NCBI RefSeq assembly: GCF_900177665.1
Contig: NZ_FXAW01000004.1
Span: 310,001 to 374,000 of the forward strand
Length of the DNA stretch: 64,000 nucleotides
Reading direction: 5' to 3'
DNA from: Marivirga sericea
GTDB lineage: Bacteria > Bacteroidota > Bacteroidia > Cytophagales > Cyclobacteriaceae
The notes below the pieces were generated by a model. That model ran no database searches, was not told the DNA's origin, and saw nothing but the letters and a program-made list of their open reading frames with translations. Both the position numbers and the translations under genes were made by a program. This document shows positions 43,707-54,103 of this stretch, piece after piece (position 1 is the first letter of the stretch; each line of letters begins with the position of its first letter).

Positions 43707-46700
43707 TTACATCTTCACCAATTTTTTCATGGCTTTTCCCTTAGCATTAGATATTTCTAAGAAATACATATTGCTATGAAGGGCACTGATGTTAAGTTTC
43801 AAATTATCTGTGAAGCTTTCTTCCTTTAGCACCGTACCATTCACGTCAATAATTCTGGCAACGGCTTTACCTGGAATTTGAACATTTACAAAATCGCGTA
43901 CTGGATTTGGATAAACTGATACTTCGATTTTATTGTCTATTCCTAGTATATCTTCAACACCGAAGATAATTCCGTCCTCATTCACTGCTGCAGATATAAT
44001 CACTGGCGTACCCTCTTCGTCCATTGTGAATGTCGATCCTTCTAAATTTACCTCTTTACCTATTACAGACAATTGTACCTCATATTCACCAGCAGGTATA
44101 CCTTCAATTTCATAGTTTCCATTTGTATCTGTGCTAACAGTAACCATCAATTGACCATCAGACACACGAATTAGGGAAACTCCTAAATCTGCAATACCTT
44201 CCCCATCTAAGTAACGACCAGTTAAAATTCTGTCATTTCCATCAACATTACGCACCACTCTTCCGGTAAGTTTCCCATTACCTGTAAGTAGATTTGCCCC
44301 AATTGGTATCATTTGGATCCTCATATTAGAAAGGTTAAACGATACCGAGAGTGCTTTAAAGAGATTATTTGTATTACCATAATAAGTTTTTTGGTAATCA
44401 TTTGATTGAATAGATACCAGATGAAGGCCTGATGGAACCTTAATAGAAAATTCTCCAGAAGCATTTAGAGTTGTTGAATAATTTACTACATTCCCGCCAA
44501 TTAAAGAAGTAACGGTCACCTTTTCATTTCCTAAAGGATCATTGCTATCATTTATAACCACGGTTCCTGCTAATGTAATTGAATCATTTTGCTGTAAAGT
44601 CCAGTTATGAACAGGGTAAGCAAACGGATAATAACGCCAAATAGAATTCTCATTTGAAGAAATATCCCATCCAGCATCTTCGAAGGTAGCGATCGTTTTT
44701 AATTCCGCCTCTGTTTTAGGCTCTATACCGCTTTGACTAGCTTCTTCACCAGTTTCTGATAGCCAAAATGTATTTGAAATATTTCCATTCAGTGTTATTT
44801 CAAAATCTGAAATTAGTCTATTAGATCTCTTATAGCTATTCGAAATGGTACCTTCATCATTCGTAAGTACTAGACCACCACCAAATGATGCCTCTACTGA
44901 TGCCCAAGAATAACAATTACTAATACTTCCAGAATTCATAGAACCAAATACAGTATTATATAGACCAGACAATGACCCAATCACAAAGGATTCATTCACT
45001 ATTCCAGTGTTACTATAAACCAACCCTGAAGAATAGTCGCCATCCATACTCCCAGTAAAGTAGCATTTTTCTATAGTACCTGCATTAGCTTTTGCTATGC
45101 CTCCTGGATATTCATCATCAGGAGAAAATATGGAAGAGCCGCTCTCCCCGCCATCGGCTACTAGTGTACCGGAAGCACGAGACATAGAAATCTGGCCTGT
45201 AGGGTTGTTTCTGTAAACAATTCCTCCTATGTCAGCATCACCTTCTTCACACTTTGCTCGAAGATTCAAATTTGTTCTACTATTCAAAACTAGCCCTGAG
45301 TTTAAAAAAACAAGACCCCCTAATTGAGCTTTATTTTGGAGATTGGCATTTTGCTCAATATTAATTGAACCTTCTACAGTACAATTAACTACAGAAGCAT
45401 CTGCCTTAACTTCATACACTAAACCTGAAGCAGTGACTATAGACTCAAAACCTCTGGTCTTTAAATTGACATTCAAGTTCATGTAAGTATCCTCAATCCT
45501 ACCTGAACCATTTAATGACTCAATTAATCCTCTATAATCGACAGTTTTAAAAAGTACACCATTGGTTATAATATCACCTTGATAAGAAAGGCCTTTTACC
45601 AATCCAAAATTTTGCTTAGCCAGGATACAAAAACCTACAGTACTGACAGAATTTTCTCCAAACGATAATTCGTTGAATTCGAAATTATTTACTATTTTTA
45701 AATTGGTAACTTCTCCAAGCGCACCTATCGTCTCTATCAATCCAGTACTTAATAGAGATTCATCCATTGCATCATAATTAATATTATAGTTCATTAAGGT
45801 ATTGCCACCTCCATTATATTTACCATTGAAGGTCCCGATTCTACCTATAGAAGTATTCTCAAAGTCAATATCCTGCGTTTGTAGGAAAAAACTATCCCAA
45901 TCCTGACTGCGCTGAGTAAAGAAAATGTAATCCTCTACATTTGATATCAAGAATGGATTGTCTTCTGTTCCCAATCCTCCGCTATAAGGCTTCGAATAGG
46001 CAGCTGAAATAGTAATAGCTGCATTCCCTAAGCCTGCGATGTCATTAACAGCATTGTCAGCAATAGTTATGGAAACACTGTCCCCTTCCTGTACTCCGTC
46101 ATCTACTTTTACCATTACAGAAGCACTTATGCTATCAATCAAAGTAAGGCTTGATTTTGTTAGTTTAGTAAGTTGAATATCCGATGTCTCAAAGTCGGAA
46201 ACACCTTCACTGAACCTTATAGTTATTTTGACTGAATCATCAAAAATGACTTCCCCTAAACCTTCAATTGACACTATTGGCTTTGTTACATCATAAATTA
46301 AGGCTTTAGCTATACTGGCAGTAGCTTCATTTCTGGCCGAATCAACTGCCCTAGCAGATAAATCATAAATTCCTACTTCTAAACTATTAATTGTAAATGA
46401 CCAAGATTCCCCCGTAATATTTTCCTCAGCGACTGGATACTCGGTAGATCCAACCGTTACGAATAAGCTGTCCAAATTAGTTTCCACAATAGTACCTGTT
46501 AACGTAATAGGGCCAGTGGTGGTCACTATTTGTTCATTGATAGTCACTACAGGATCAGTATTATCATATTCTATCGCTAAGGTATTGGAAGCTTCGTTGT
46601 TATTGCCAGCTACATCAGTCAGGGCACTTGCCGCTACCGATATAGAATACTCCCCATCTGCTGGAAACGTAATATCCGCAGTATACACAATATCATCTGT

Positions 46701-48125
46701 AGTGTTGAGGGCTCCCACTGTGGCATTGGCCACGCTGATATCTGCTGCTTCAAAACCAGTTACTTCTTCGCTGAAAGTAATGGTAATGTTTAGAGGGTTC
46801 GTATTGGTGATTGCACCCGCACTTGAAGATATAGTAACTGTTGGAGCGATCACATCAGGAACAAAGAGTTCATAAACTTGTACTTGACCGGCCGCATCTC
46901 CACCAGTGTCATTTCCTTGAGCACCTACTGAATATTGACTTCCGTCTGCATTGATCGCCACAGAAGAACCAAATTCATCATTAGCAGCTGCTCCAGGTAT
47001 AGAGTCTAACTCTGTCCAGGCAGAAGACTCAAATTTAAATAACTTGGTATAGCCGTTTTCTTTTCCTGTTCCTGCTGAAGCGGGAGCGCCAACAACAAGA
47101 TGAGAACCATCTCCTGAGACCCCTACATTTTTACCGAAATCACCATTAGTATGGTTAGAATTAATTCTGCTACCCAATACTTGCCATTTTGGAGTAGAGG
47201 AAGCATTGAATTCATATACCTCAACATAGTTTGGATCACCTGCTAACAATCCATTCGGTGCACCTACAGCTAGTCTCGAACCGTTATCAGAAAAATCTAC
47301 TGATCCCCCCCATGCTGAATTCAAAGTTCCTATTATTGTCTCAGACCCTGTCCAGGCATTTCCCCAGCTTCCAGCAGATTCTCTATAAATTCTCACTACA
47401 CCTGCTTCATCGAAATTACCTGGCACTGAAGAGTAGCCAGGCCCACCAACGGCTAATACTTTGTCGGTACCTGTCACTTTTAAACTAACTGATCTTCCAG
47501 CGCTTTCAGAATCTTGGCTTCCATTCACATCATTACCTACTTGATTCCATGTACTAGCAGCTCTTTGATAAACTCTTACTGCTCCTCTTACAGATCCTCC
47601 ACCATTAGCATTTGGTGCGCCAGCGGCTAAGAAACTGCCATCAGAAGAAACACTAATAGAAGAACCGAAGTTTTCCCCAGATGCTCCATTCAAAGTTTGC
47701 AGTAAAGACCAGTCGCTACCGCTCCATTCGTATATGTATATTCTGCCTGTAAAAGAAGATGCTCCGCCATTTCCATCACTATTGGGTGCACCTATCACCA
47801 AAATATTACCATCATCACTAATATCAAGTCCTGAACCATAACTATCATTAGCCACTTCACCCACTAATGAAGGACCTTTTTGAACCCAGTCGTTATTTAC
47901 AAGTTCGAACACTTTGACCTGACCAGTAGATAAGTCATTGGTATTAGCTATATGACCTGGTGAACCTATGGCCATAATATTTCCATCAGAGCTAATGGAA
48001 ACATTACCGCCTAAATTATCGGATGCTACACCATTGATGTTAGACCCTAACTGATTGTAAGTCTGACCCAGCAATAAATTTCCTGACAACAGGAATAAAA
48101 TACAGAGTAAAATTCTTGATTTCAT
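43707..48125 (-). CDS. Large secreted beta-propeller protein with T9SS sorting domain
   Basis: A 1472-residue cell-surface or secreted protein. The start at 48125 gives a clear signal peptide (to about 21). Residues 25-420 hold seven repeats of the type DGNILVIGAPN, likely a seven-bladed FG-GAP-type propeller. Bacterial Ig-like domains follow (about 425-740; TFSEEVTGFEAADISV). Then comes a beta-helix with GLUG-like repeats (about 750-1190), a carboxypeptidase-like or SdrD-like domain, and a C-terminal type A sorting domain (VSVYPNPVRDFVNVQI). The sorting domain directs export through the type IX secretion system. Adhesion or polymer binding is plausible. Confidence 0.85.
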   Translation of the reverse strand: MKSRILLCILFLLSGNLLLGQTYNQLGSNINGVASDNLGGNVSISSDGNIMAIGSPGHIANTNDLSTGQVKVFELVNNDWVQKGPSLVGEVANDSYGSGLDISDDGNILVIGAPNSDGNGGASSFTGRIYIYEWSGSDWSLLQTLNGASGENFGSSISVSSDGSFLAAGAPNANGGGSVRGAVRVYQRAASTWNQVGNDVNGSQDSESAGRSVSLKVTGTDKVLAVGGPGYSSVPGNFDEAGVVRIYRESAGSWGNAWTGSETIIGTLNSAWGGSVDFSDNGSRLAVGAPNGLLAGDPNYVEVYEFNASSTPKWQVLGSRINSNHTNGDFGKNVGVSGDGSHLVVGAPASAGTGKENGYTKLFKFESSAWTELDSIPGAAANDEFGSSVAINADGSQYSVGAQGNDTGGDAAGQVQVYELFVPDVIAPTVTISSSAGAITNTNPLNITITFSEEVTGFEAADISVANATVGALNTTDDIVYTADITFPADGEYSISVAASALTDVAGNNNEASNTLAIEYDNTDPVVTINEQIVTTTGPITLTGTIVETNLDSLFVTVGSTEYPVAEENITGESWSFTINSLEVGIYDLSARAVDSARNEATASIAKALIYDVTKPIVSIEGLGEVIFDDSVKITIRFSEGVSDFETSDIQLTKLTKSSLTLIDSISASVMVKVDDGVQEGDSVSITIADNAVNDIAGLGNAAITISAAYSKPYSGGLGTEDNPFLISNVEDYIFFTQRSQDWDSFFLQTQDIDFENTSIGRIGTFNGKYNGGGNTLMNYNINYDAMDESLLSTGLIETIGALGEVTNLKIVNNFEFNELSFGENSVSTVGFCILAKQNFGLVKGLSYQGDIITNGVLFKTVDYRGLIESLNGSGRIEDTYMNLNVNLKTRGFESIVTASGLVYEVKADASVVNCTVEGSINIEQNANLQNKAQLGGLVFLNSGLVLNSRTNLNLRAKCEEGDADIGGIVYRNNPTGQISMSRASGTLVADGGESGSSIFSPDDEYPGGIAKANAGTIEKCYFTGSMDGDYSSGLVYSNTGIVNESFVIGSLSGLYNTVFGSMNSGSISNCYSWASVEASFGGGLVLTNDEGTISNSYKRSNRLISDFEITLNGNISNTFWLSETGEEASQSGIEPKTEAELKTIATFEDAGWDISSNENSIWRYYPFAYPVHNWTLQQNDSITLAGTVVINDSNDPLGNEKVTVTSLIGGNVVNYSTTLNASGEFSIKVPSGLHLVSIQSNDYQKTYYGNTNNLFKALSVSFNLSNMRIQMIPIGANLLTGNGKLTGRVVRNVDGNDRILTGRYLDGEGIADLGVSLIRVSDGQLMVTVSTDTNGNYEIEGIPAGEYEVQLSVIGKEVNLEGSTFTMDEEGTPVIISAAVNEDGIIFGVEDILGIDNKIEVSVYPNPVRDFVNVQIPGKAVARIIDVNGTVLKEESFTDNLKLNISALHSNMYFLEISNAKGKAMKKLVKM

Positions 48126-48380
48126 ATATGTAATCTTTAAATAAGTATTAATACAATTAGAAAAATTATAGTAGAAAATTAGCGAAATAATCAATCTATG
48201 CTATCAATAGTGTCATACATTCGATTATGGATGTGTTTACATAGATGAGCGACAGGTATTTGCAGTCCAATAATGTTGAAAAAGCATTTGTTTAATTAAA
48301 TTACTTTGTATCAGTGATTTAGGCTAGATGTAAGTATGCGCTTTAATGTGTAGAAAAACTATAAGGCTTGAAAACAAAAA

Positions 48381-48412
48381 AGCTGAAGAGATGATAATAC
48401 ATCTCTTCAGCT
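48381..48412 (-). terminator. Terminator of the 48443-48817 gene
   Basis: AGCTGAAGAGATG and CATCTCTTCAGCT are perfect 13-base arms around a 6-base loop, A-rich on the left. Confidence 0.8.
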
Positions 48413-48442
48413 ATTCAATTAACTCACAAAAATCTAGGTCAA

Positions 48443-48817
48443 CTACTGAATCACAATCGCTACTTTATTCAATTTTTTCGCTACCAATGTATCGGTTTGA
48501 ACACCTAAATTATTATTATTCATTTTACCTTTTTCAGCATGAACGTGATATACTTTCGGATCTAAATCCTTAAAAGTAACTCTTCCTTTATCGTCTGTAA
48601 TTTGAGAATCCATTACAGGGTTTTCACTTTTTCTGTAATCTTCATTGCTACCATAAAGCGTTACAGTCGCTCCTTCTTGGATGTTTCCTAAATCATCTTG
48701 TATGGTAATTCTTAAATTGGTCTTAAACAATTGAGAATTTTCATCCTTAGGAGTAAACTGAAAGAACATAAAAGCCGATAATACTAATAAGCTTAATGCA
48801 AATGTTAATTTTTTCAT
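48443..48817 (-). CDS. Small secreted carboxypeptidase-like domain protein
   Basis: A 124-residue exported protein (signal peptide to about residue 21). The single beta-sandwich reads LGNIQEGATVTLYGSNEDYRKS and KGRVTFKDLDPKVYHVHAEKG, a pattern of carboxypeptidase regulatory-like or transthyretin-like domains. The start at 48817 is chosen because the signal peptide begins there (MKKLTFALSLLVLSAF). Function unknown; such domains often bind or modify surface proteins. Confidence 0.75.
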   Translation of the reverse strand: MKKLTFALSLLVLSAFMFFQFTPKDENSQLFKTNLRITIQDDLGNIQEGATVTLYGSNEDYRKSENPVMDSQITDDKGRVTFKDLDPKVYHVHAEKGKMNNNNLGVQTDTLVAKKLNKVAIVIQ

Positions 48818-48900
48818 AGTTTTTGATCTTTGGGTTGTATTACGTTTCAATAAGTCAAATTGTTATCTACTCAATGAAATTGATATAATCTAAATTTAGA

Positions 48901-49581
48901 TTACTCCAAGTCTAATAAATTGATTTTACTAGTAAAATTATCCTTTAGCATTTCTTTATTGATTAAGTGAAAATTATCCCTACTGAAATCCTTCCTAATC
49001 TGACCATCATTCAATAAAAATATCTTATCACAAAGATCCGTTAAACCTGAAATAATATGAGAAGAAACTAATACCGTTTTCCCCAAATTTTTAAGGTTTT
49101 TGATCAATTCTGAAATCATGATATTACTTTGAATGTCAACTCCATTATATGGCTCATCCAAAATGAAATAACTGTTTCCTTGTAAGAGTATAGCGAAAAT
49201 AGCCAATTTTTTCTTCATTCCAGTTGAATATTCAGCAGCATACTTGTCCAAGGGAAGTTCAAAAATATTTTTCTTATCTATATCATTATGTTTTTTCCCT
49301 CTAGCATCACACATTAAAATTATATATTCTCTGGCTGTTAGCTTTGGTAAAAAGTAAGGCTCAGTCAATAAAAGTCCTAAATGATTCTTTAATGGTTTGT
49401 AATCCGAATCAATGGTTCCGATATAATCTTCTAATCCCGCTATGCATTTAAACAGAGTGGTTTTACCACTACCATTCTCACCCACAAAGCCAAAAATTTT
49501 TCCACTGCTCAATTCAATGTTGATATCATTTAAAACCTCATTTGAACCATATGACTTAGACAGATTACTTACTTTTATCAT
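48901..49581 (-). CDS. ABC transporter ATP-binding protein (ABC-2 type)
   Basis: A 226-residue ATPase. Walker A is GENGSGKTTL, the signature is YSTGMKKKLAI, Walker B is SYFILDEPYNG, and the switch His lies in LVSSHI. The start overlaps the membrane-protein gene by 4 bases, so the two form one exporter-like unit. The substrate is unknown; the close subfamily includes lantibiotic-immunity and multidrug exporters. Confidence 0.88.
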   Translation of the reverse strand: MIKVSNLSKSYGSNEVLNDINIELSSGKIFGFVGENGSGKTTLFKCIAGLEDYIGTIDSDYKPLKNHLGLLLTEPYFLPKLTAREYIILMCDARGKKHNDIDKKNIFELPLDKYAAEYSTGMKKKLAIFAILLQGNSYFILDEPYNGVDIQSNIMISELIKNLKNLGKTVLVSSHIISGLTDLCDKIFLLNDGQIRKDFSRDNFHLINKEMLKDNFTSKINLLDLE

Positions 49582-50495
49582 TTTAAAACTTTACTTAAAC
49601 TTCTTAGAGATTGAAAATAGAAATATAAAAATGTTATGAGTACTATTGGTGGAAAATAAAATGTCACAGATAGAACAATGCTTTCTCTTAAGCCAGCTTG
49701 CTTAGGAAAAGCAGAATATTTCATGAAAATAATAGCTACTATAAAAAACAACCCTAGTCCATATAGAATTAAGAGTTGATGAATATTTTCATAAAAGAAA
49801 AAGGATAGCAATCCAATCAAAGGCAAATAAAGTATACTATTACAGAAGGCGGCAACTCTAATCTTCTTTAATAAAAATCCTCTTGGCTTTTTAATATGTG
49901 ACCATACATAAACTTTATCTTCCATAAAAGAATAATAGCTTAATGTGCATAAAAAACTTAAGCCAATTGAAAATAAACCCAGATTAAAATTATCAACCTT
50001 AATTGAAATAATTGTGATAGCATAAATTATAGCTACAGCTAAAAATGATCTTCGGAAACCTATTATGAATTCAAATGGAAGTTTTTGAAATGGGGTTGGT
50101 ACTATAAACCGAAAATTCGATCTCCTTTCAAATAATGTCAATGTTGAAATAATTACTACTAGTACTGAAGAAACCAAGAAGGACTGGTTTATCACCAGAA
50201 TTGTTAAAAAAGGAATAGAAATGAATAAACTCTCAAAAAGTCTAAGTAAACGAAACTTTCGGACTCCATAACAAATTTTCAAAAATGTATTCCTTTTAGA
50301 GTCTCCTATCCTGATTGAAAAGAATAGTGGTAATACAACATACAAATATTTAGCATACTCGTATTGAGAAAATAAAATAATAGAAAGCCCTATGAAAGAT
50401 ATTGAGGCTAAAACCCAAGCCAATAAAACATTCAAATCAGCCTCTTTTATATGCCTATTTATTATTTTCCACTGTATTTGAAAATATACTTTCAT
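49578..50495 (-). CDS. ABC-2-type membrane subunit
   Basis: A 305-residue integral membrane protein with about eight predicted helices (for example VLLAWVLASISFIGLSIILF near the N-terminus and SIVLSVTFYFPPIVLITFLYFY near the C-terminus) and short polar loops. It has no recognisable family motif, but it is the only partner of the ATPase downstream and overlaps it by 4 bases. Confidence 0.7.
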   Translation of the reverse strand: MKVYFQIQWKIINRHIKEADLNVLLAWVLASISFIGLSIILFSQYEYAKYLYVVLPLFFSIRIGDSKRNTFLKICYGVRKFRLLRLFESLFISIPFLTILVINQSFLVSSVLVVIISTLTLFERRSNFRFIVPTPFQKLPFEFIIGFRRSFLAVAIIYAITIISIKVDNFNLGLFSIGLSFLCTLSYYSFMEDKVYVWSHIKKPRGFLLKKIRVAAFCNSILYLPLIGLLSFFFYENIHQLLILYGLGLFFIVAIIFMKYSAFPKQAGLRESIVLSVTFYFPPIVLITFLYFYFQSLRSLSKVLK

Positions 50496-50546
50496 TGATA
50501 GTTCACCAATTTAGTCGCATTGAATCCCCCTGTTGTTAAAAACAAA

Positions 50547-50578
50547 AAAAGCAACAAATCTTTCGATCTGTTGCTTTT
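50547..50578 (-). terminator. Terminator of the desaturase gene
   Basis: AAAAGCAACA (50547-50556) pairs with TGTTGCTTTT (50569-50578) around a 12-base loop. Confidence 0.75.
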
Positions 50579-50598
50579 AATAAAATGATATTTATTAA

Positions 50599-51675
50599 TT
50601 AAGCTGTTTGCCCAATTAATTTTAAATGTCTTGTATGTGAACCCATAGCGGCCATCATAGATGGAAATTCATTATAAGCAATATTGAATTGCTCACAAGT
50701 TTCTTTCACTAACTTATTGATTGCCGGGTAGTGCACATGGCTAATTCTTGGGAATAAGTGGTGTTCAACTTGGAAATTCAAACCGCCTGTATACCAATTT
50801 AAAACTTTGCTTTTTGTACCGAAATTGGCGGTCGTTCTGATTTGGTGAATAGCCCACTCTGTCGGAATGATTTTTTCTCCTTCTACTGGGGCATCATGGA
50901 AATCAGTTGATTCCACTACATGTGCCAATTGGAACACTACTCCAATTGTCCATCCTGTTACTACTGACACTATTAAATATCCTAGAAGAGTTGCTAAAGC
51001 ACCCTTCATCAAGATAGGCAACACAAAGAATGTCGTGATATACGCTAATTTAGTAGCCCAAAAAATGATATGTTCTTGAGCGCTCATTTTAGCTAACTCT
51101 GTATTAGCCACTTTTCTTGTGAAATACTTCTTAAAGTCTTGGAAGAAAACCCAAAATGCATAAGAAGTAGCATATAAGGGATAAGCATAAACATGTTGAA
51201 ATTTATGATACCATCTTTTCTTTTGATGAGTTGATACTCTAATGAAAGGTCCGATATTAATATCATCATCCATTCCCTCAATATTAGTAAAGGAGTGGTG
51301 ATTCTTATTATGTTTATTTTTCCAGATGAATACTACACCACCCATCAGGTTCAGTGTTAGTCCCATCATGTAATTTACGTGCTTATTATTTGAAAAACTT
51401 CCGTGAGCACCATCATGCATTACATTAAAACCAATAGCGGCCAAGTTTAATCCAAATACTGCACACAAAGTAATAGAGAGCCATACTGGCATGCTTACAA
51501 ATACAATTAAGCTGTAAAGGGTAGCAAAAGAAACCAATAAAATAGTGGCTTTAGTGTAAAGTTTGCTGTTACCCCAGGTTTTCAAATCGTTTTGTTTGAA
51601 ATAGGCGTCAACCTTCTTTTTCAGTGTTGGGAAAAAGTTGTTGTCAGTGATTTTTGTTGCTGATACTTCTTGCAT
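50599..51675 (-). CDS. Membrane fatty-acid desaturase (acyl-CoA/acyl-lipid type)
   Basis: A 358-residue di-iron membrane enzyme that puts double bonds into acyl chains. The three His boxes are visible: HDGAHGS near residue 97, NKHNKNHHSF near 132 and NFQVEHHLFP near 310. Four membrane helices lie between. It has no cytochrome b5 domain, so it relies on a separate electron donor. The layout is that of the linoleoyl-CoA desaturase-like family common in Bacteroidota. Confidence 0.9.
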   Translation of the reverse strand: MQEVSATKITDNNFFPTLKKKVDAYFKQNDLKTWGNSKLYTKATILLVSFATLYSLIVFVSMPVWLSITLCAVFGLNLAAIGFNVMHDGAHGSFSNNKHVNYMMGLTLNLMGGVVFIWKNKHNKNHHSFTNIEGMDDDINIGPFIRVSTHQKKRWYHKFQHVYAYPLYATSYAFWVFFQDFKKYFTRKVANTELAKMSAQEHIIFWATKLAYITTFFVLPILMKGALATLLGYLIVSVVTGWTIGVVFQLAHVVESTDFHDAPVEGEKIIPTEWAIHQIRTTANFGTKSKVLNWYTGGLNFQVEHHLFPRISHVHYPAINKLVKETCEQFNIAYNEFPSMMAAMGSHTRHLKLIGQTA

Positions 51676-52091
51676 AGTTAATTCAATAATTGACTTGCTA
51701 AACGAGCAAATCTAATGTTTCGTTCATAAAATTAGAAGTAATTCATAAGTACTCATAGAAATTAACAAATAAATCGACAAATGTGGAAAAATAAATCAAT
51801 TTGTTCAGTAATTTCTTTGGAAACCTCTACATTATTTAAACAAACACCAAATTTTAAGCATGAATATTTAAACATATCCCAATACTTTCAATTGTATAAA
51901 AATAAAATCCTAGCTGCTAAATTAAAATTGCCAAAGCTTTTAATCTTTGATAACTTAACTCCATGGTTGACTTGAAACAATTGTAATTATCTCATGTTTT
52001 ACCCTTATGAAAGAATGATTAAATCCAAGATTGCTGAAAAGTCGTAGATGTGACAGAACATTTCAAACTTTAGAAGTAATATTGTCATCAA
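51676..52091. other. Non-coding gap
   Basis: About 415 AT-rich bases. A 64-codon frame at 51781-51975 has no recognisable protein features. No repeat or RNA seen. Confidence 0.5.
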
Positions 52092-52781
52092 TTGGGAAAT
52101 AATAAGAACATAGCGCTCATATTCTTCAGCAGAACCTCAGCTGGTGAAGCAAAATACAAGTCTTGGTTTAAAGAAAAGATAAAAAATAGCTATGCAGCTT
52201 CTCTATTAATCAATAAAGCGGAAAGTGCCGTTCAAAAATCCGGTATTCCTTTCTACCATTTTCATGAAAAAAATCAAAAAGGAAACAATTTTGGGGAAAG
52301 AATAGCCAATGCCTATCAAGAGGTTTTTGATATGGGTTATGAACAAGTGATTTCCGTTGGAAATGATTGTCCTGACCTAGAAAATATCAATTGGAGGCAA
52401 ATCTCCGTAAATCTGTCCAAAGGAAAAACAGTTTTAGGTCCTGACACCAGAGGAGGAGCTTATTTAATTGGTATTCAGAAAAAATACTTTGATAAAGGCC
52501 AATTCGAAGCACTAAGTTGGCAAAAAAACACACTCTATCAAGAGCTTTCACTACTCTGTGAAGTTTCTACCAAATTAGTGGAGTTAAATCAATATAGAGA
52601 TATTAATTCTTCTCACGATATCCGCCTACTATCCAATGTAAAAAAGTCAATTGATAAATTTAGACAATTACTATTTCAACTCTTGAAGCCTTTCAAGGTC
52701 GTGGCGATTGAATTTCAAATAGTAACGCACGATTTCTACATTTTCAAAGATTCTCCTTTAAGAGCACCCCCAATTAAATAA
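52092..52781 (+). CDS. DUF2064 glycosyltransferase-like protein
   Basis: A 229-residue protein with a GT-A-like fold. It opens with ALIFFSRTSAGEAKYKSW, and VISVGNDCPDLENINW and VLGPDTRGGAYLIGI match the DUF2064 family. The family includes glycosyltransferase-like proteins linked in some bacteria to arsenosugar synthesis; here no arsenic genes are near. No ATG lies between the upstream stop (52077-52079) and the conserved core, so a TTG at 52092 is the likely start. The last 40 residues are poorly conserved. Confidence 0.75.
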   Translation: MGNNKNIALIFFSRTSAGEAKYKSWFKEKIKNSYAASLLINKAESAVQKSGIPFYHFHEKNQKGNNFGERIANAYQEVFDMGYEQVISVGNDCPDLENINWRQISVNLSKGKTVLGPDTRGGAYLIGIQKKYFDKGQFEALSWQKNTLYQELSLLCEVSTKLVELNQYRDINSSHDIRLLSNVKKSIDKFRQLLFQLLKPFKVVAIEFQIVTHDFYIFKDSPLRAPPIK

Positions 52782-52888
52782 GACTTTCTCATTATTTAGA
52801 GACATTTGCGCGAGAATGACATAATTTTCACGATTAATTAAATGTCTCCTTTCATACTTCTTCTTTAAACGACTATTACAAAATTACT

Positions 52889-54103
52889 ATGCGAAAATAT
52901 TCGTGCCTTTTGCTGTCCCTTATTGCTATATTCTTTTCCAGCTGTGAAAGCTCAGAAGAGTTACAAGATTGGAAAAATGCTTCATGGAGTGAAATTAAGG
53001 AGGAAGCAAGCAGCACCACCGTCAACTTTATGATGTGGCAAGGAAGTCCTATTGTCAATGATTACATCAACAACTATGTGAAGCCTACTTTAAAGAAGAA
53101 ATATAATATCACGCTGAATATTAGTAGTGGTCAGGGTCCTGAAATCGTGCAATTGATGATGGGTGAAAAACAAGCTGGTTCTGAGAAGGGACAAGTAGAT
53201 ATGGTTTGGATTAATGGAGAAACATTCTTCCAACTTAGAAAAATAGAAGGACTTTGGGGTCCATTCACAGAGAAACTTCCTAATTCACAATATATTGACC
53301 TTAATAATCCATTTATAGGAATAGATTTTCAGCAAGAAATAAACGGGATGGAATGCCCATGGGGGATCAATCAATTTGCTTTTGTTTATGATTCTAGTAA
53401 GACCCCTGACCCACCTAAGACACTCGCTGAACTAGAAACATTTGTAAAAGTAAATCCTGGCACTTTCACTATATCCAATGATTTCTCAGGCATGACCTTG
53501 TTAAAATGCTTCATGGCTGAAATGAGTGGAAGCCCTGATGGATTGGATGGTGAATTTGATCAACAAAAATATGATACGCTTTCAGCACAACTATGGGATT
53601 ACATCAATCGAAATAGTAAATATTTTTGGAAAGAAGGACAAACCTTTCCTAAAGAACACAGCAAAATGGATCAGATGTTTTCCTCTGGAGAAATTCTACT
53701 TTCCTATGGTTTTAGTGAAGGAGGAATTGAGGATAAAGTATTACAAGGATTATTCCCTAAAAGTACTAAAGGCTATGCCTGGGAAAACGGCACGGTACTA
53801 AATTCTAACTATTTAGGCATCACCTATAACGCGACCAATACAGCTGGAGCTATGCAGGTAATCAACTTCTTAATTTCACCGGAAGCTCAATTAAAAAGAG
53901 CAGAGCCTTCAGGAATGAATGCCAATCCTGTATTAGATATTTCAAAACTTCCAGCAGAGTACAAAACCCAATTTGAAAAGATTACTGCAAGGCAATATGG
54001 TCCTTCTTTAGACGAATTATCGGAAAATGCCATTAAAGAGCCTGCACCAGAATATATGCTCAACATTTACGAAGATTTTAGAACCTACGTCCTTGAAAAA
54101 TAA
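52889..54103 (+). CDS. ABC transporter substrate-binding lipoprotein (YnjB family)
   Basis: A 404-residue binding protein with a lipobox (FFSSC, Cys 19). The region VNFMMWQGSPIVNDYINNYVKP, QVDMVWINGETFFQLR, CPWGINQFAFVYDS and TVLNSNYLGITYNATN identify the YnjB (COG4134) family. It captures a small ligand in the periplasm for the permeases that follow. Ligand unknown in the family; the downstream nucleoside hydrolase and kinase-like genes suggest a nucleoside-type compound. Confidence 0.85.
   Translation: MRKYSCLLLSLIAIFFSSCESSEELQDWKNASWSEIKEEASSTTVNFMMWQGSPIVNDYINNYVKPTLKKKYNITLNISSGQGPEIVQLMMGEKQAGSEKGQVDMVWINGETFFQLRKIEGLWGPFTEKLPNSQYIDLNNPFIGIDFQQEINGMECPWGINQFAFVYDSSKTPDPPKTLAELETFVKVNPGTFTISNDFSGMTLLKCFMAEMSGSPDGLDGEFDQQKYDTLSAQLWDYINRNSKYFWKEGQTFPKEHSKMDQMFSSGEILLSYGFSEGGIEDKVLQGLFPKSTKGYAWENGTVLNSNYLGITYNATNTAGAMQVINFLISPEAQLKRAEPSGMNANPVLDISKLPAEYKTQFEKITARQYGPSLDELSENAIKEPAPEYMLNIYEDFRTYVLEK

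Noticed and set aside
51781-51975. A 64-codon plus-strand frame after the desaturase gene
   Set aside because: Low-complexity Lys/Leu/Asn composition typical of chance frames in AT-rich DNA, with no family features.
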